Below, one piece after another: positions 11,181 to 22,937 of a DNA stretch of 64,000 nt. How positions within the stretch are numbered: position 1 is the stretch's first letter; every line of letters starts with the position of its first letter. The notes under the pieces were generated by a model, which was given only the letters and a program-made list of their open reading frames with translations, had not been told where the DNA came from and did not search any database. Made by a program: the position numbers and the translations under genes. The stretch lies in NCBI GenBank assembly GCA_018894105.1, contig CM032125.1:35883032-35947031 (forward strand). Reading direction: 5' to 3'. The DNA comes from Jacaranda mimosifolia. Its lineage: Eukaryota > Streptophyta > Magnoliopsida > Lamiales > Bignoniaceae.

Positions 11181-14100
11181 GAGTTCCTCTGTGAATTTCA
11201 TCTCCTCCTTTCTTTCTCTTAGCTGCTGACTTAGAAAATTAAATTGGAAATCAAATTTATGTCACAAGTAAAGTTGATCTGGAAATCAACCTTTGGATCA
11301 CTCACTAATGATACTAATTACTGATTATTGACTTCAGGTGACAATTCTTCAGAAGTTGCGGATGAATCTGCTGATGAACCATTGTTGTATCTCTGAGAAA
11401 TAGGCATTGTCAAATTACAGCACTCCTTTCAGTGTAAAGAATGCATCTACTATATTATATTTACTGCCCGTGTAAATTTTTTTATATGCATTTTCAGTTA
11501 TCATTCATCTTCTTTTGCAGCACTAGTTCTTGATATCCATGTCCTTTATATTGTTTATTTCATCCCTGCGAAGCATGATTTGCCGTGCCATTTCCAACAT
11601 ATATGAAGGATGCAGCAGTTATATGCATGTTTTGCTGTATTTAGCATGTGATATATGACTGTTGCAAACATAGAAATCTTTTAGTCAGCATTGTTGCAGT
11701 CTAAGATTACAAATAGACAGTCTTGCCACATCACCACCACATCAATTGCCCACATGATGATGTCATTGCCAAGTCACCATCCTAATTGGATAAAAAGCCA
11801 TCAAAATGTTGCTTCCCACAATTGAACTCAAAACCTCCAATACGTAAACTCAGCACAGCAACCCCTACACTATCACAACACTACATGAACTGCACATTTT
11901 AATTTTATATATCTAACTTTTTTTGGGCCTTTTATTTTATATGTCTCTTTCCAAAATAAAAAAATTACTAGTAATTGTCTTTAATTCGTGATAATTCTAA
12001 TTCTCTAAAGTCTTTTGGGCCAGAATATGTGGCCCAAGTATTTCTTTCTTAGTTGGAAGTCTATGTTAATGAAGGTTCTATTTCAATCTAAGCAAGGCAC
12101 AAGTTTTAAACACGTTCAATAATTTGTACATTTATTTGATGACTAAGTGAATGGACAAATTCCTTATGACATGAAAGAGCGTTACACTCAATTTCAAATT
12201 TATATAGATTTTCCTATTTTCTAACTTAATGAATTTTTTTTCTTAGATTCCTTTTATTAGTAAAACTAAATAAATGAAAATATTTTAAGTATTAAAAAAA
12301 TTGTAATTCATTGATAACAAATTAATAAAGATTAAACTTGTACATTTTAAATTTGAAAAAACTAAAATTTTACAAGTTTTTTAATTCATAGAAATAAAAT
12401 TAGCAAAAATAATTTTTGTAATTTTAATAAAAATTTATAATTATTTTATTGGTAATAAAAACCAAATAAATGAAAATAATATTTGTATTTCTCATGAAAA
12501 TTAAATTTTTAATTCTATTTGAAAAAAACTAAAATAACAAAACTTGTTACCTTTGTTTTAATCAATTTGTCAATGTTATGTTGAATTTAGCTTTTTTGAA
12601 ATTAAATTAAAAAAAATTATCAAATTGTTTACCATAATTTTACTAAAATTATCATTTTCACAAAAAAAATTTACTAGAATTATCTTTTTACAAAAAATTA
12701 AAATTTATCTATTCAAAAATATATATTTTCTTCAATCTACAATTCAAAATTAAAATGATGCACTTTCTTATTTTGTATAGTTTCAAATAACAGTTGTGGT
12801 CCAGTGGTTGTCCTCAGTTTGATTCCATTTAACAATATTTTGAGAGTTCTTTTTTCAATTGGGATGGTGAGGTAGCGATCACATTCAAAAGGTCCCGATC
12901 ATACCTTACTGGCTGGTGCTCCCCACTCTTGCCCTATACTCCTTTTTCCACAAAGACCTTGACTTACCTCAAGTGTTCTTGGACCCGCTAGTTGGCTGCC
13001 CATAACACACGGAAAGATGAATAACCAATGAAAAATCACTATTTTTTGAACAGTTGAAAAGGACTCAAGGTAATATCAATGCCTAGTTTTTCAATAACTT
13101 TTGTGTAAAGAAAAATAATAGAGAATTTGAAAAATAATATGCGGAGTAAGACATGAATATATTTTTCATCCAAATACATTTCCAAACATTTCGTCCAAAT
13201 ACATTTTCATTTCCACATCACATCACATAACTAATTCTCGCCATTTTAGAAATGATGGAAATGAGAATTGAAAATGAAAATAAAACCAAACAGTCCCATA
13301 ATATTTTTCGAGACTGACTAAACCAATATTTCTTTTTTCCAATATATTTCTCAAGTTCTTTCTCAAGTTTTTTAGTTTTTTGTTCAACCTAGAAAATGTT
13401 CATTATTTTGAAACTTGAATGAGGATTACTTCATGTTTCACCACAAATTTTTGTACTTCAAATTCCCACTATACTTATAATAGTGCTATTCCTTTCCAGT
13501 GGCAAATTCGTGCAATCCAATCGGATGAGTGTTGTTGAAAATGACACTGCAATTAATGTTAACCATTCCACTTGGAATCATAAATCGGAACAAAGATGTT
13601 GACCCACTCAAAGTCTACTAAAAGAGCCTGATATTCAGCTGCCCCCACTAGGTTGCCATCCAGAGTGTATGCAAAGAGGAATATTTTTTCTAAAGCAATG
13701 AAAAGTCACTGTTATTCAATGACTTTTGCATTCAATTCGACACAAAAATCTTTTCCACACCCATTGAAATTTCACAAATTAAGATGGACTGAGAGAAGAC
13801 GTTAGCAATTATGGAGTTGTTTTTGTTCTTGTGAAAGATACCACATTTAAGATGGCATGATTGTATAGCATAGATTTAAGTCAAGTGGATTAAAGTGATA
13901 GGCATGCAATTGAGAATGCCTTCTTGTGATAGTTCAGAATTGAGAATCGTTTCATCTGCAAACAAAAGTATAGTGCTTGGCCATATATTTATATTTTATA
14001 GTGTAAAATACATAGAATACTTTTTACTTTTTTATATGTTATTATAACTTTTATTATTTTTAATGCAGAATTTTTAGAATAAGTAAAAGTAAAAAGTTTG

Positions 14101-14684
14101 AAATAAAATAATAGAAGGAAAAAGAAAAAATAAATAAGTATAAAAAATACATTAGCGAGAAGGAAGAAAAGAAAAGAAATTATATTGTCATTGCTAAACT
14201 CATAAAATAATCATATGTTAATATCTAAAGAACGATGCCATATGCATAAATGCTGTTCACAATTTTTCATTTACAATGTATCTTTTTCATTTTCTTTTTG
14301 GCATGCTACTCTCCTTTACATTTAATTAGTTCTATTACTTTAGTTGTAATAATAAAAACTTTAGAAAGCATTTACCTTAAAAATTAATTTAAAGTGTGTT
14401 TAATTATAATTTTTTTTCAAATATATCCATGCATATATTTTTGAAGTTTATAAAATATGAACACAAATTTTAAAAATAAATTATCAGTGTTTAAATATAT
14501 AAAATAAGGTTGGATAACTTATGAGATATTTTAAAATAAATTTTATAATATACAAAAGTCGTTTGATATATTAATATAGTAAAAGTAAAATAATACAAGT
14601 GTAAAAGATTTGTTTTAAATGTTATATATATGATTAGTTGATTGAACAAATTTATAAAATGTTTGAAAAAAATAAGACATGAGG
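11181..14684. other. Gene-free AT-rich spacer
   Basis: I see no supportable gene. About 11.9-12.8 kb is strongly A/T-rich with homopolymer runs. Segments near 12940-13100, 13650-13790 and 14820-14990 share phrases such as TTTTTCCACAAAGACCTTG and CTTTTCCACACC, indicating an eroded local repeat. Confidence 0.6.
13855..14640. repeat. Dispersed RLP-flank repeat, copy 1
   Basis: Two parts recur at 15088-15375: CATAGATT(T/C)AAGTCAAGTGG near 13870 and the stretch from about 14440 to 14640 (AACACAAATTTTAAAAATAA, TAATACAAGTGTAAAAG). The TACAAGTGTAAAAG part also occurs upstream of RLP2 (about 37920) and RLP3 (about 45908). Confidence 0.7.
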
Positions 14685-14770
14685 TAGATTTTGGATGTTT
14701 CTTTCAATTTTGGAACTATCTTTGATGCTCACTTTTGGAAAATCCAAAACTTGAGGAAGCTGAAAATTCT
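14685..14770 (+). pseudogene. LRR receptor-like gene relic
   Basis: The plus strand encodes DVSFNFGTIFDAHFWKIQNL, which lines up with DVSFNSLQGTISDAHLSKLQ in RLP1 (about 30672) and RLP3 (about 47700). Only this LRR scrap is recognisable. It indicates that an RLP unit once stood here, between WDR91-like copy a and tandem-kinase copy 3. Confidence 0.65.
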
Positions 14771-15084
14771 GAGCATCCGTTCTTTCATGATGATCTTGTC
14801 AGGGAGTGGGCCGATTTTGAGTATCTACTTGTTTTTCCACAAAGACCTTGGCTCCAAGTCTATACTAATGAGCCTTAAATTCTGAAGCAACAAGAAGTTA
14901 CTGTTTTTCCAGCTGTTGGAAAGGGATCAAGATAAGATCAGTGACATTTGCACTCATTCGGCACAAATTCTTTTCCACACCAATTGAAATGTTACAAACT
15001 AAAATTAAGATGGATTGAGACAAAAAAATTGGCAATTATGAAGCTTTATCTGTTGTTGTGGACGATAGTTCATTTAATTATTTA

Positions 15085-15375
15085 AGAAGGCATGACCATA
15101 TAGCATAGATTCAAGTCAAGTGGGGGAGCTGACCCCATATTTTTGGAGTTTAGAAAATATAAACACAAATTTTAAAAATAAATAATCAGTATTTGGATAT
15201 ATAAAATGAGGTCGGATAGCTTATAAGACATTTTAAAATAAATTTTATAATCTACAAAAGTTGTTTGACATATTAATTATATAATAAAAGTAAAACAATA
15301 CAAGTGTAAAAGAATTGTTTTAAATATCATATGATCAGTTAATTGAACAACTTTCTAACATGTTCAAAAAATAAG
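15085..15375. repeat. Dispersed RLP-flank repeat, copy 2
   Basis: This is a direct copy of the 3' part of the 13855-14640 repeat, with the same order of phrases and about one change per ten bases by eye. Nothing coding is seen in it. The following 15376-15895 is also non-coding, with only 3' flank of the kinase gene. Confidence 0.7.
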
Positions 15376-15895
15376 ATATGGGTAGGTTTTGTAAACAATG
15401 TATACGCTTGAAGTATCTTATTTTATGAGCTTATAAAAGCTATTGAGAGATTATAACTTTGGCTGATTATTCAAAAGGGGCTAACCCAACCCAGCACCAG
15501 ATGAGCCCCTAAGCAAGAACTATCCAATTGAGGCAGCTGACGGATTCTACACATGAGATAGACCGTGTGCGTCTACCTTAGCAGGACCCTACAAATACCA
15601 GACAAAAGTATGTTCAGTTCGCTGAAATTATTAAGCAAATCTAACCTTGTATCAGCTTTATGTACCAAAAGGGGGAAAGAAAAAAGAAACAAGAACTTTA
15701 ACTCAACCAGCATCTCCAAACCTCTTTGATCATTGTTGTTCGACTGAAGCTAACAGAATAGACTAACCCTGAACGATCTTGTGACGACCCTAGATCACGT
15801 TACCATTTTATATATCCTACGGCAATTAAACTCTAATGTTCTTGCACATGTACTTAATTATTGGATGAGAGAAGAAGAGAAAGCTTCAAATGCTG

Positions 15896-18482
15896 TCATG
15901 GTGCGGGAGTGGACGTTAATAGATCTCTCAATGTTGATTCAACAGATGAACTGCTCACTGTTTCAACTTCAATGATATCCTCCAGCTTCCTCACTACATC
16001 AGCCATTTTAGGTCTGTCCTCAGGGACAGTAACGACACAGTCCATCGCCATTTGCAGCAGTTGCATCACTGCCTCCTCGTCATGCTGATATCGCAGAAGC
16101 TCTTTATCAACCACTTCAACAACCCACTCCTCACGGATAACAGACCGAATCCACCTAATTAGCGAGACGGTCTCGTCATCATCCGTGTGGTGTAATGGTT
16201 GCTTTCCAGAGATAAGTTCAAGTAGCACAACTCCAAAGCTATACACATCAGAAGCTTGGGACATTTTCTTGATGTCGATGACTTCAGAGGCACAGTGTTT
16301 AGCCGCCCTCATAAGTGACAACGTTGTTGGGGTCGACAATATTGTTGCCAATCCAACATCAGCAACACGGGCATACTTTTGTTCGTCGAGGAAAATGTTT
16401 GAAGTTCTTATATTTCCATGCACAAGCTTCCCCCCATCTTATCTGTGGATATGAGCAACTCCCCTTGCTGCGCCCAATGCAATTTCTAGTCGGGTCTTCC
16501 AATCCAAAGGTCTTTCTCCTGCAAAGTAGACTAGAATGAATTAATTATATAAATTTCTATTTTAAAATTTGATGTTTTACTTACCATGTAGCATGCCAGA
16601 CACACTCCCCTGATTGTAATAATCATACACCAAGAGCATTTCATCCTTGGAATAGTAGTATGCCCTTAATTCAGCAATATTATTGAGCCCCAATATCCTT
16701 CCAATGAACTCCATATGTTGCTGAAATTCTTCTCTTGGAACAATCACTTTCGTCAATTTCTTCAACACAACTGTGATTCCATCTTCTAACATTGCCTTAT
16801 ATGAAGTTCCAAGGTTTCCCTTTCCAAGGACCTCAGCCGAAGCCCTCAACAGATCTAGGTAGAACGTGTCATTCCTATCCTCAAAAAACACCAGTTTATT
16901 CCTTTCTGTTCCCCAAGAAGCCTGATTTTCCATTTTCATCAGGGTGATATCCTCTATCATCTTCACAACTGCAGATATTTTTGGTCTTTTCTTTGGGGAC
17001 TTTGCTACACAACTTATTCCTATTTGTAGCATCTTTACTATCTGCTCCTTTATACTAGGATCCTTCAGTAGATCAATATCAAACACTTTACCCATCCACT
17101 CCCTACGACCGGCAGAATTAACCAACTTTACCAGATCAACAGCTTCATGAACACCGGTACTGACTTGTACAGGGGACCTTCGAGTAAGAAGTTCAAGCAG
17201 AAGAACCCCAAAGCTATAGACGTCGGATGCTTGGGATACATATTGAGTGTTCTTCACTTCTGGAGCATAACAGTGAGCAGTTGGCGTGAACGTTGTTGTT
17301 ATCACGTCTGCCAAGCCAATATCTGATACCCAGCCATACCGCTCTGAACTAATAAAAATATTACAAGATTTAATGTTTCCATGGACAAGCTGCCCACTGG
17401 TTTGAGCGTGTATGTGAGCAATTCCCCTCGCTGCACCATGCGCAATCCTCAATCGGGTTGGCCAGTCTATATGGGCCTGATTCTGTCTATTTCTTCCTGG
17501 AAGGAAACATGAAACAATGCATCAGATCATATAAATTCAATTTTCAAATTTCAACTGTTGTCCTGTAGTTATTGTGTTGACTGAATTGAAGACACATACG
17601 TGGTTAAACTGACAAATTTTTAGGACTTATGGTCAAGATTGTATTCAGCACTAAACCTGCATCTGAAATGCTTGTGAAGGTCTATGGATGAGTGCTGCTC
17701 AAAACATGTTATAATATGTTTTTGGGGTCTATAAGATGTTAAATATTATTTTGAAAATATGTTTTCGAAGTGTTTGAATAAAAGAAGAGTTTGAAACTTA
17801 TAACATCATTTAAATAATTTACCCAAACGCTCTCTAAATCTAATATCTCAGAAGCAATTTAAAAAAAAAAAAGGAATGAATTGCAGAAAACATTTTTCTT
17901 ATAGCATTTTCATTCACAAAAATAAACAAGTCAGCAACAACAAACCAAACTTCTAACAGAGTTGATCGACATACCGTGTAAAAATTGAGACAAGTTCCCC
18001 TCACTGTAATAATCATACAGCACAAGCTTTGCATCTTTGGAAGAATAGTAACCCTTTAATGTGGCGATATTTACGTCCCGGATATTTCCAACAATCTCCA
18101 TGTGTTGCCTGAACATTGGTTCAGAAACGGTCACCGGCTTCAGTTTCTTCACCACAATTTTTATCCCATTATCAAGAGTACCAACAAACACACTCCCAAA
18201 TGTTCCCTTCCAAAGATACTTTGCCCTCAACAAATCTTCAAGTTCAAAGGCTTGGCTAGATTTTGCAGTAAATACCAGCTTGGGAAGCGATGAACTTCCA
18301 GGACTTAAAAAGTCAAAGGGCACATGATGAAGTGTAGAACTCAAATCTAAACTAGAACTGGAATACGATGCTTCAGAACGTATACTGGGGGCCCTCAAGT
18401 GAGAATGGAAAAGTTGTCAAAACAGCTCTTTCTTCAAAACAGTTACCACCAGCCTCTCCCAGTTGTCGTAGATCTGAGACAT
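15896..18482 (-). pseudogene. Tandem-kinase gene 3: best-preserved copy, three exons, two premature stops
   Basis: Exon 1 is 18482-17975 (ATG start, MSQIYDNWERLV), exon 2 is 17496-16585 and exon 3 is 16518-15896. All junctions are GT/AG and both introns are phase 1. Ignoring stops it encodes 680 residues. Kinase 1 spans about 60-352 (IVVKKL lysine, LVHGNIKSCN at about 206-215, DIG at 228-230, APE). After a linker of some 17 residues, kinase 2 runs about 370-655 (LGKGNLG, VVLKKL, LVHGNIRTSN at about 505-514, DVG). Both match LRR-RLK subfamily III kinases, but there is no signal peptide, LRR or membrane segment. HRD is HGN in both, so catalysis is doubtful. Codon 22 is TGA (18419-18417) where other copies have Trp. 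Codon 500 is TAA (16441-16439) where Gln is expected. A truncated product or rescued transcript remains possible. Confidence 0.85.
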
Positions 18483-18834
18483 CTGCCTATGCTATTGTGC
18501 TCTGAAAGCGCTAATAGATGATTGGTATATGCATTATTGTACTTTGAACGCATAATTCTAATGCTCTTTTTGTGGTATTATAAATAAAAAAAGACATTGG
18601 TATTTACTTCGTGGAAGCTTCTTTGTCATTGTCTTCTTTTTTTTTGAATTGTAAAATTGCAGAATGGTCAGGTAAAACCGAAGAAAGAGATGGGAAATGC
18701 ATAACCATTTTCTCCACTTAAATCGTCTCTCATTGGTCGTCTAATTCTCTATCAAGCAACCTTTTAAGTCCATTACATGTGACTAGTTATAGGTCACCCT
18801 CAAAACCTTGTGCCTTAATAGGTAATTTACAAGA
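18483..18834. other. 5' flank of tandem-kinase gene 3, no gene seen
   Basis: AT-rich spacer between the ATG of gene 3 and the next kinase relic. I see no coding segment or clear regulatory site that I can support. Confidence 0.5.
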
Positions 18835-19731
18835 AGTTCCAGCAGCAGGGTTCCGAAGCAGGATATATCAATTTCTATTAGAGTAGAAGTCTTATCATTC
18901 TGTAAATAGAAATATTTTTTTGTATTTATTAATTAGTCAGCAAATTAATTGCTAGTTAGGGTTTCTAACTATAATCAGTTAGGTTTCAGTTAAGTTTGTT
19001 TTCTTCTGCCATTAATGCTGCACCCTTGTATATAAACTGTACAGCTCAATTAATGACCCATCACTTTCTTCTCCAAATTGATTTTCGGCATGCATTGTGC
19101 TATATGCCATTCATCTGACTTTGTAGCTTAATAATTTCCTGAGACATTTGTGAAATCATATGCAGCCGCATGGTACCCCAAAATGCCCCCTCTCTGGTGC
19201 CTTTAATATCACAACTGCCAAACTAAAATCAGGCACACTGCCTTACTGCTGGGAGTTGAGAAAAACATTCGGCGATTTTATGTTTCCATGGACTAGTTTC
19301 CCCCCACATTGTGTGAGGATATTAGCAACACCACTCGTGCTGCACCAATTGCAATTTATGGGCCCTTAGCACAATAAGAAGTGCGGGGGATGGCGATCCA
19401 ACTCCTACCCTGGCTTAGACGGAACAGATATATTTTCAAACCCTCCTCACTCAAGAAGGGGAATGATTCTAATCTGTTGTTGCGGCTATGAATTAGATCA
19501 GATGACTACGACATGTATGGTAGCATGGATGATTTTTTAAAGAACAAACAAGAAAATATTATGAGAGAACGAATAGAGGACATTGTGGTGTTAACTGTGC
19601 CGTGTAACATATCAGAAATGCTTCCCTGGCTATGGTAATTGTAGACAATGAGCTTTCCATTCATTATCCAATGCCAATACGCGTCGGCAAAAGGGTCCTT
19701 CCTGAAAAGCTTTAAAAATATATTGAGTTCC
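18835..19731 (-). pseudogene. Tandem-kinase relic cut by a solo LTR
   Basis: Three minus-strand scraps lie in gene order. Region 19731-19590 encodes GKLIVYNYHSQGSISDMLHG, the end of a kinase N-lobe. Region 19375-19150 encodes GGKLVHGNIKSPNVFL, the HGN catalytic loop, followed by a stop. Region about 18875-18838 encodes CFGTLLLELL from the C-lobe. The relic ends at the left border of the LTR at 19732. A segment around 19560-19615 has a parallel at 5010-5060, showing that this relic belongs to the same duplicated block. Confidence 0.72.
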
Positions 19732-20344
19732 TGTTGAATGTGTCTTGAAATTCAAATTGCAAATGATGAAAATAGCCAGAAACGACAAAAAAAGGGAAAA
19801 AACGACAAAAACAGTGCAAAAATAGGAAAAGGTGGGGAAACGGTGGATGGGCAGCAGCAACGGGTGCGCAAGAGCGCTTGCACCCCAGCGCCCGTTAGGC
19901 AAATGCCCCCGTGCCTGGGCATGACCAGCGTGCACCCAGGCGCGGGTGCTACTGCCGGTTCCGGTAGACTAGTACAATGAGCGCGCTGGGGCGCAACTGT
20001 TGCGCTCGGGGTGCACAGCAGACCAACAGGCTGTTTTTGACCCAAACTCATATTTGATTGAATGTATCCCCATTTATGATTTATGGCCCTATTTAAATTA
20101 GCTCTAAATTATTTTTGAGATTTTTTTTCTCTTAACGGAGGCGAAAACGAGGGTGTTGAGTATTCTTGTGAGATTTATAGGACTTGATTTTGTCTTTGGC
20201 ACTTAATTTGAAATTAATAAAATTCATTTCTTTGTTAGGCAGGATAGGCATATCGCTGAACCATAATAAATTTTATATTCTCCCATTGAATTACTTTGCG
20301 GGTATTTCTTAATTATTTTTAATTGGTTTTCTTGGGTTTCAACA
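19732..20344 (+). repeat. Solo LTR (Copia-like), 613 bp
   Basis: The ends are TGTTGAATGTG and GGGTTTCAACA, with no internal coding region, PBS or PPT. The 5' third matches the LTR fragment at 4637-4992 in opposite orientation. The 3' part contains AATAAAATTCATTTC and a GGCATATCGCTGAACC block that parallels the corresponding region of the Copia 5' LTR. Flanking pentamers are GTTCC and ACTCC, only a partial match, so the target duplication is uncertain. Confidence 0.75.
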
Positions 20345-20402
20345 ACTCCCTTCCCTGATTTTCTCACCATGGAGAATTTGATAAAAAAAAATGTTCAGGG
20401 TT

Positions 20403-20700
20403 TATGATAATTGGGAATGATTGGTAGCTGCTCTGCTGTTAAGACGGCTGCTCTGGCAATGCCATGCCCATTCAAGAACCCTTGGCCCCAGATCCAGTTT
20501 CTTCAGATTTCAGTTCCAGTTTCCTCTTTTTAAGTCCTTTATTTCCAATGCATCTTTTAATTACAAGAATACAAAAGATGACGAATTTTTCAAGCCCGCT
20601 GAGTTTCTTCCATTCCAAACTTTTGCAAATAGTAGAAGCAAATACGCTTGGGATTTTTGCAAGAATCCATTCAGAGAAGTCAAATAAAAAATATTATCGG
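20403..20700 (+). pseudogene. Inverted fragment of a tandem-kinase first exon (second copy)
   Basis: The plus strand reads YDNWE, a stop, LVAALLLRRLLWQCHAHSRT, then sequence parallel to 5240-5470. Like the fragment at 5153 it faces the minus-strand pseudogenes and abuts a kinase tail at about 20715. Both copies share this arrangement, so the inversion came before the block duplication. Confidence 0.7.
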
Positions 20701-20714
20701 TTCTTAATGAATCA

Positions 20715-22937
20715 AAGACTCTAGCATTTCTACTGCTCTTTGCATTTTGTTCTCTTTTCTGGCTCGTCTTCCACACAAGACAAAGCTATATTCAGCATAG
20801 TCTGTATCTTTTCTCTTAACTTAGTAATTCTTAGTATATTCAAATACCAGAACCATCGAACATCACGTGTATTACTGACAACTGATGGCCCTCACAAAAC
20901 ATATAGCATTGCAGACAGACCTTCTTGAGTGAAGTAATATTCACAAATACCAAATGTTTTTCGCTCAGACAACTGACAAGTAGTATCTCCTCAGATTAAC
21001 CAAATTCTCATGCTCAATGCTCCTAATGATCTTCATCTGTTGCACCAAAATCTTTTATGTAAGTTTCCCCATCAGCAATCTTCTCACCTACCCACAAACG
21101 AGTGTCTTATGTGCATATTTCATCCCCAAGATTGTCGAAAGGAGCCTTTAACAATGTCTCTACCCCAAATGCAAAAGGGGAGTCCTCTGTCCTCACTCCT
21201 CAACAAATCCTACTACCCATTGATAGCAGAGTGATAAATTGAGTACTGGCAATAGATAGGTTTAATATCTTCCATCATCTTGACAACATCAGACAATTCT
21301 AGTCTCTGCTCTGGATTTTCTTCAACGCATCTCATTGCCGCAAGCAACACCTTCCACATTTCTGTAAGTGCAGTAGGATTCCTCACAGGGACAAATTCAA
21401 AGACTATAAGGGTCCCTTCTTCAAGAAACTTACGAGTAACCCATCTGACCTGGTGCTTTCTATTGTCAACATTGCCACCATTCCTGGGGAATGTTCCAGT
21501 AAGAAGTTCCAGAAGCAACACTCCAAAGCTGTAGATATCAGATTCCTGGGAATGATTACATTGAGAGTGGATGTTAGCAATAGCCCTTGCTGCACAAATC
21601 GCAATTCTTAGACGGGATTCCCACTCTTAACAGATACCTTTGAAATTTCTTCCCTGAAAAGGGACATAAAGCATTGAATATTCATGACTGTTTAACTACT
21701 GATAAGATATTAAGATCCAACTTTATATAGAATTTGGACATGGAAACTAATCATTAGTTATATCTGGTAGAGGTGGCCTAAAGAGTACTAAAAGCTGATT
21801 ATTCATTCATATGAATAACAAACCAACTTAATTTTCTCCTAGCTTCAATAGAGAAAACAATTTAAACAACAACATAGGGATAATTATACTAACATTCCCT
21901 TTTAGTATCAAAATAATAAATAAGCGCTTTGCCATTGGAATTTGGTCAAAGTTAATGGAATTTAATTTCAAATAACAAATTTAACTTTCAATAAATTCTA
22001 AAAAAAAAAAAAAAAAATATATTCAGAACATATACTTTTAAAAGGCTAAATATATCATTTTCTGTTTATATATATCATGAAGGTTTCCTACCCAAACGCT
22101 TATCATCACTGTTTCTCTCTCTTTTTCTTGTAGCTCTTTTAATTTAAAAAGTTGTCTCCTAGATGATTCTCTACTACAGTCTCTCTATCGACTGTTCTCC
22201 CTCAATCTTCTATCTTCGAACCATCCTCTTTCTTGACTGTTCTCTGGATCTTATCAATATTTGCGAGCCATTTGAAAGGTTCGTACATCAAATTATGGCA
22301 GGTTAACTGACATTGGACAGCCGAGAGTAAAACGAAAGTAAATTATAAAAGAAGTGTGTGTAGCCTTGAAATAAAAATTTACCAGGGCTTTGATACTCGT
22401 GTATTATGAGCATTTCATCTTTGTAAGAAGAATAAGCCTGACTGGAAGCAACGTATATATCTTCCTCTCTAATAGTACTTGCAGATATCTCCATGTTTTC
22501 TTCAAGTTCTCGTTCCGATACATGACCAGCTCCCCTCAATCTCTTCACCAAGCGAGTAGCATTAATCTCATTATCCATCAACACTGACCTATATGGAATT
22601 GCAAATTTATCTCTTCCAAGTATTTCAAAATGCACTAGTATTCCTCCTCGCGAGACAACCTCAACGGAGGTTGATAGGACAGCTTCATAATCGGAACCAA
22701 GATCATCTGTGGAAGTTTCTTTCTCGTTTTCTTCATCCTCGTGCAACAATATGATTTCCCTCGAGGAAGCTGGTCCCTCCTGGCAGCCAGGTCACTGGTT
22801 GGTGACCTCAAATTGAAACTAGAACTATCAGCCAAGGACACTGACGGGATGCTCTCAGCGTGAAAACGTTGCCAAAGCTCATCTCTCCTCAAAACAGCTG
22901 TCACCAGCCTCTCCCAGTTATCATAGATTTGAGACAT
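20715..22937 (-). pseudogene. Tandem-kinase pseudogene 4 (type A)
   Basis: The ATG at 22937 begins MSQIYDNWERLVTAVLRRDE. A deletion near 22770 shifts the frame. The second part (22749-22380) reads STDDLGSDYEAVLSTSVEVV and TRLVKRLRGAG and ends EYQSPGK at a probable splice donor (about 22382). Exon 2 (about 21650-21230) has SDIYSFGVLLLELLTG and LLAAMRCVEENPEQR. The kinase-2 scraps (about 21210-20720) match those of pseudogene 1. This copy keeps its whole 5' end, unlike pseudogene 1. Confidence 0.82.

Noticed and set aside
15781..16088. Plus-strand frames over the end of tandem-kinase gene 3
   Set aside because: They are antisense shadows of the well-supported minus-strand kinase exon.
19630..20051. 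Overlapping GC-rich frames on both strands
   Set aside because: They fall in the solo LTR and a kinase relic. The composition explains the open frames.
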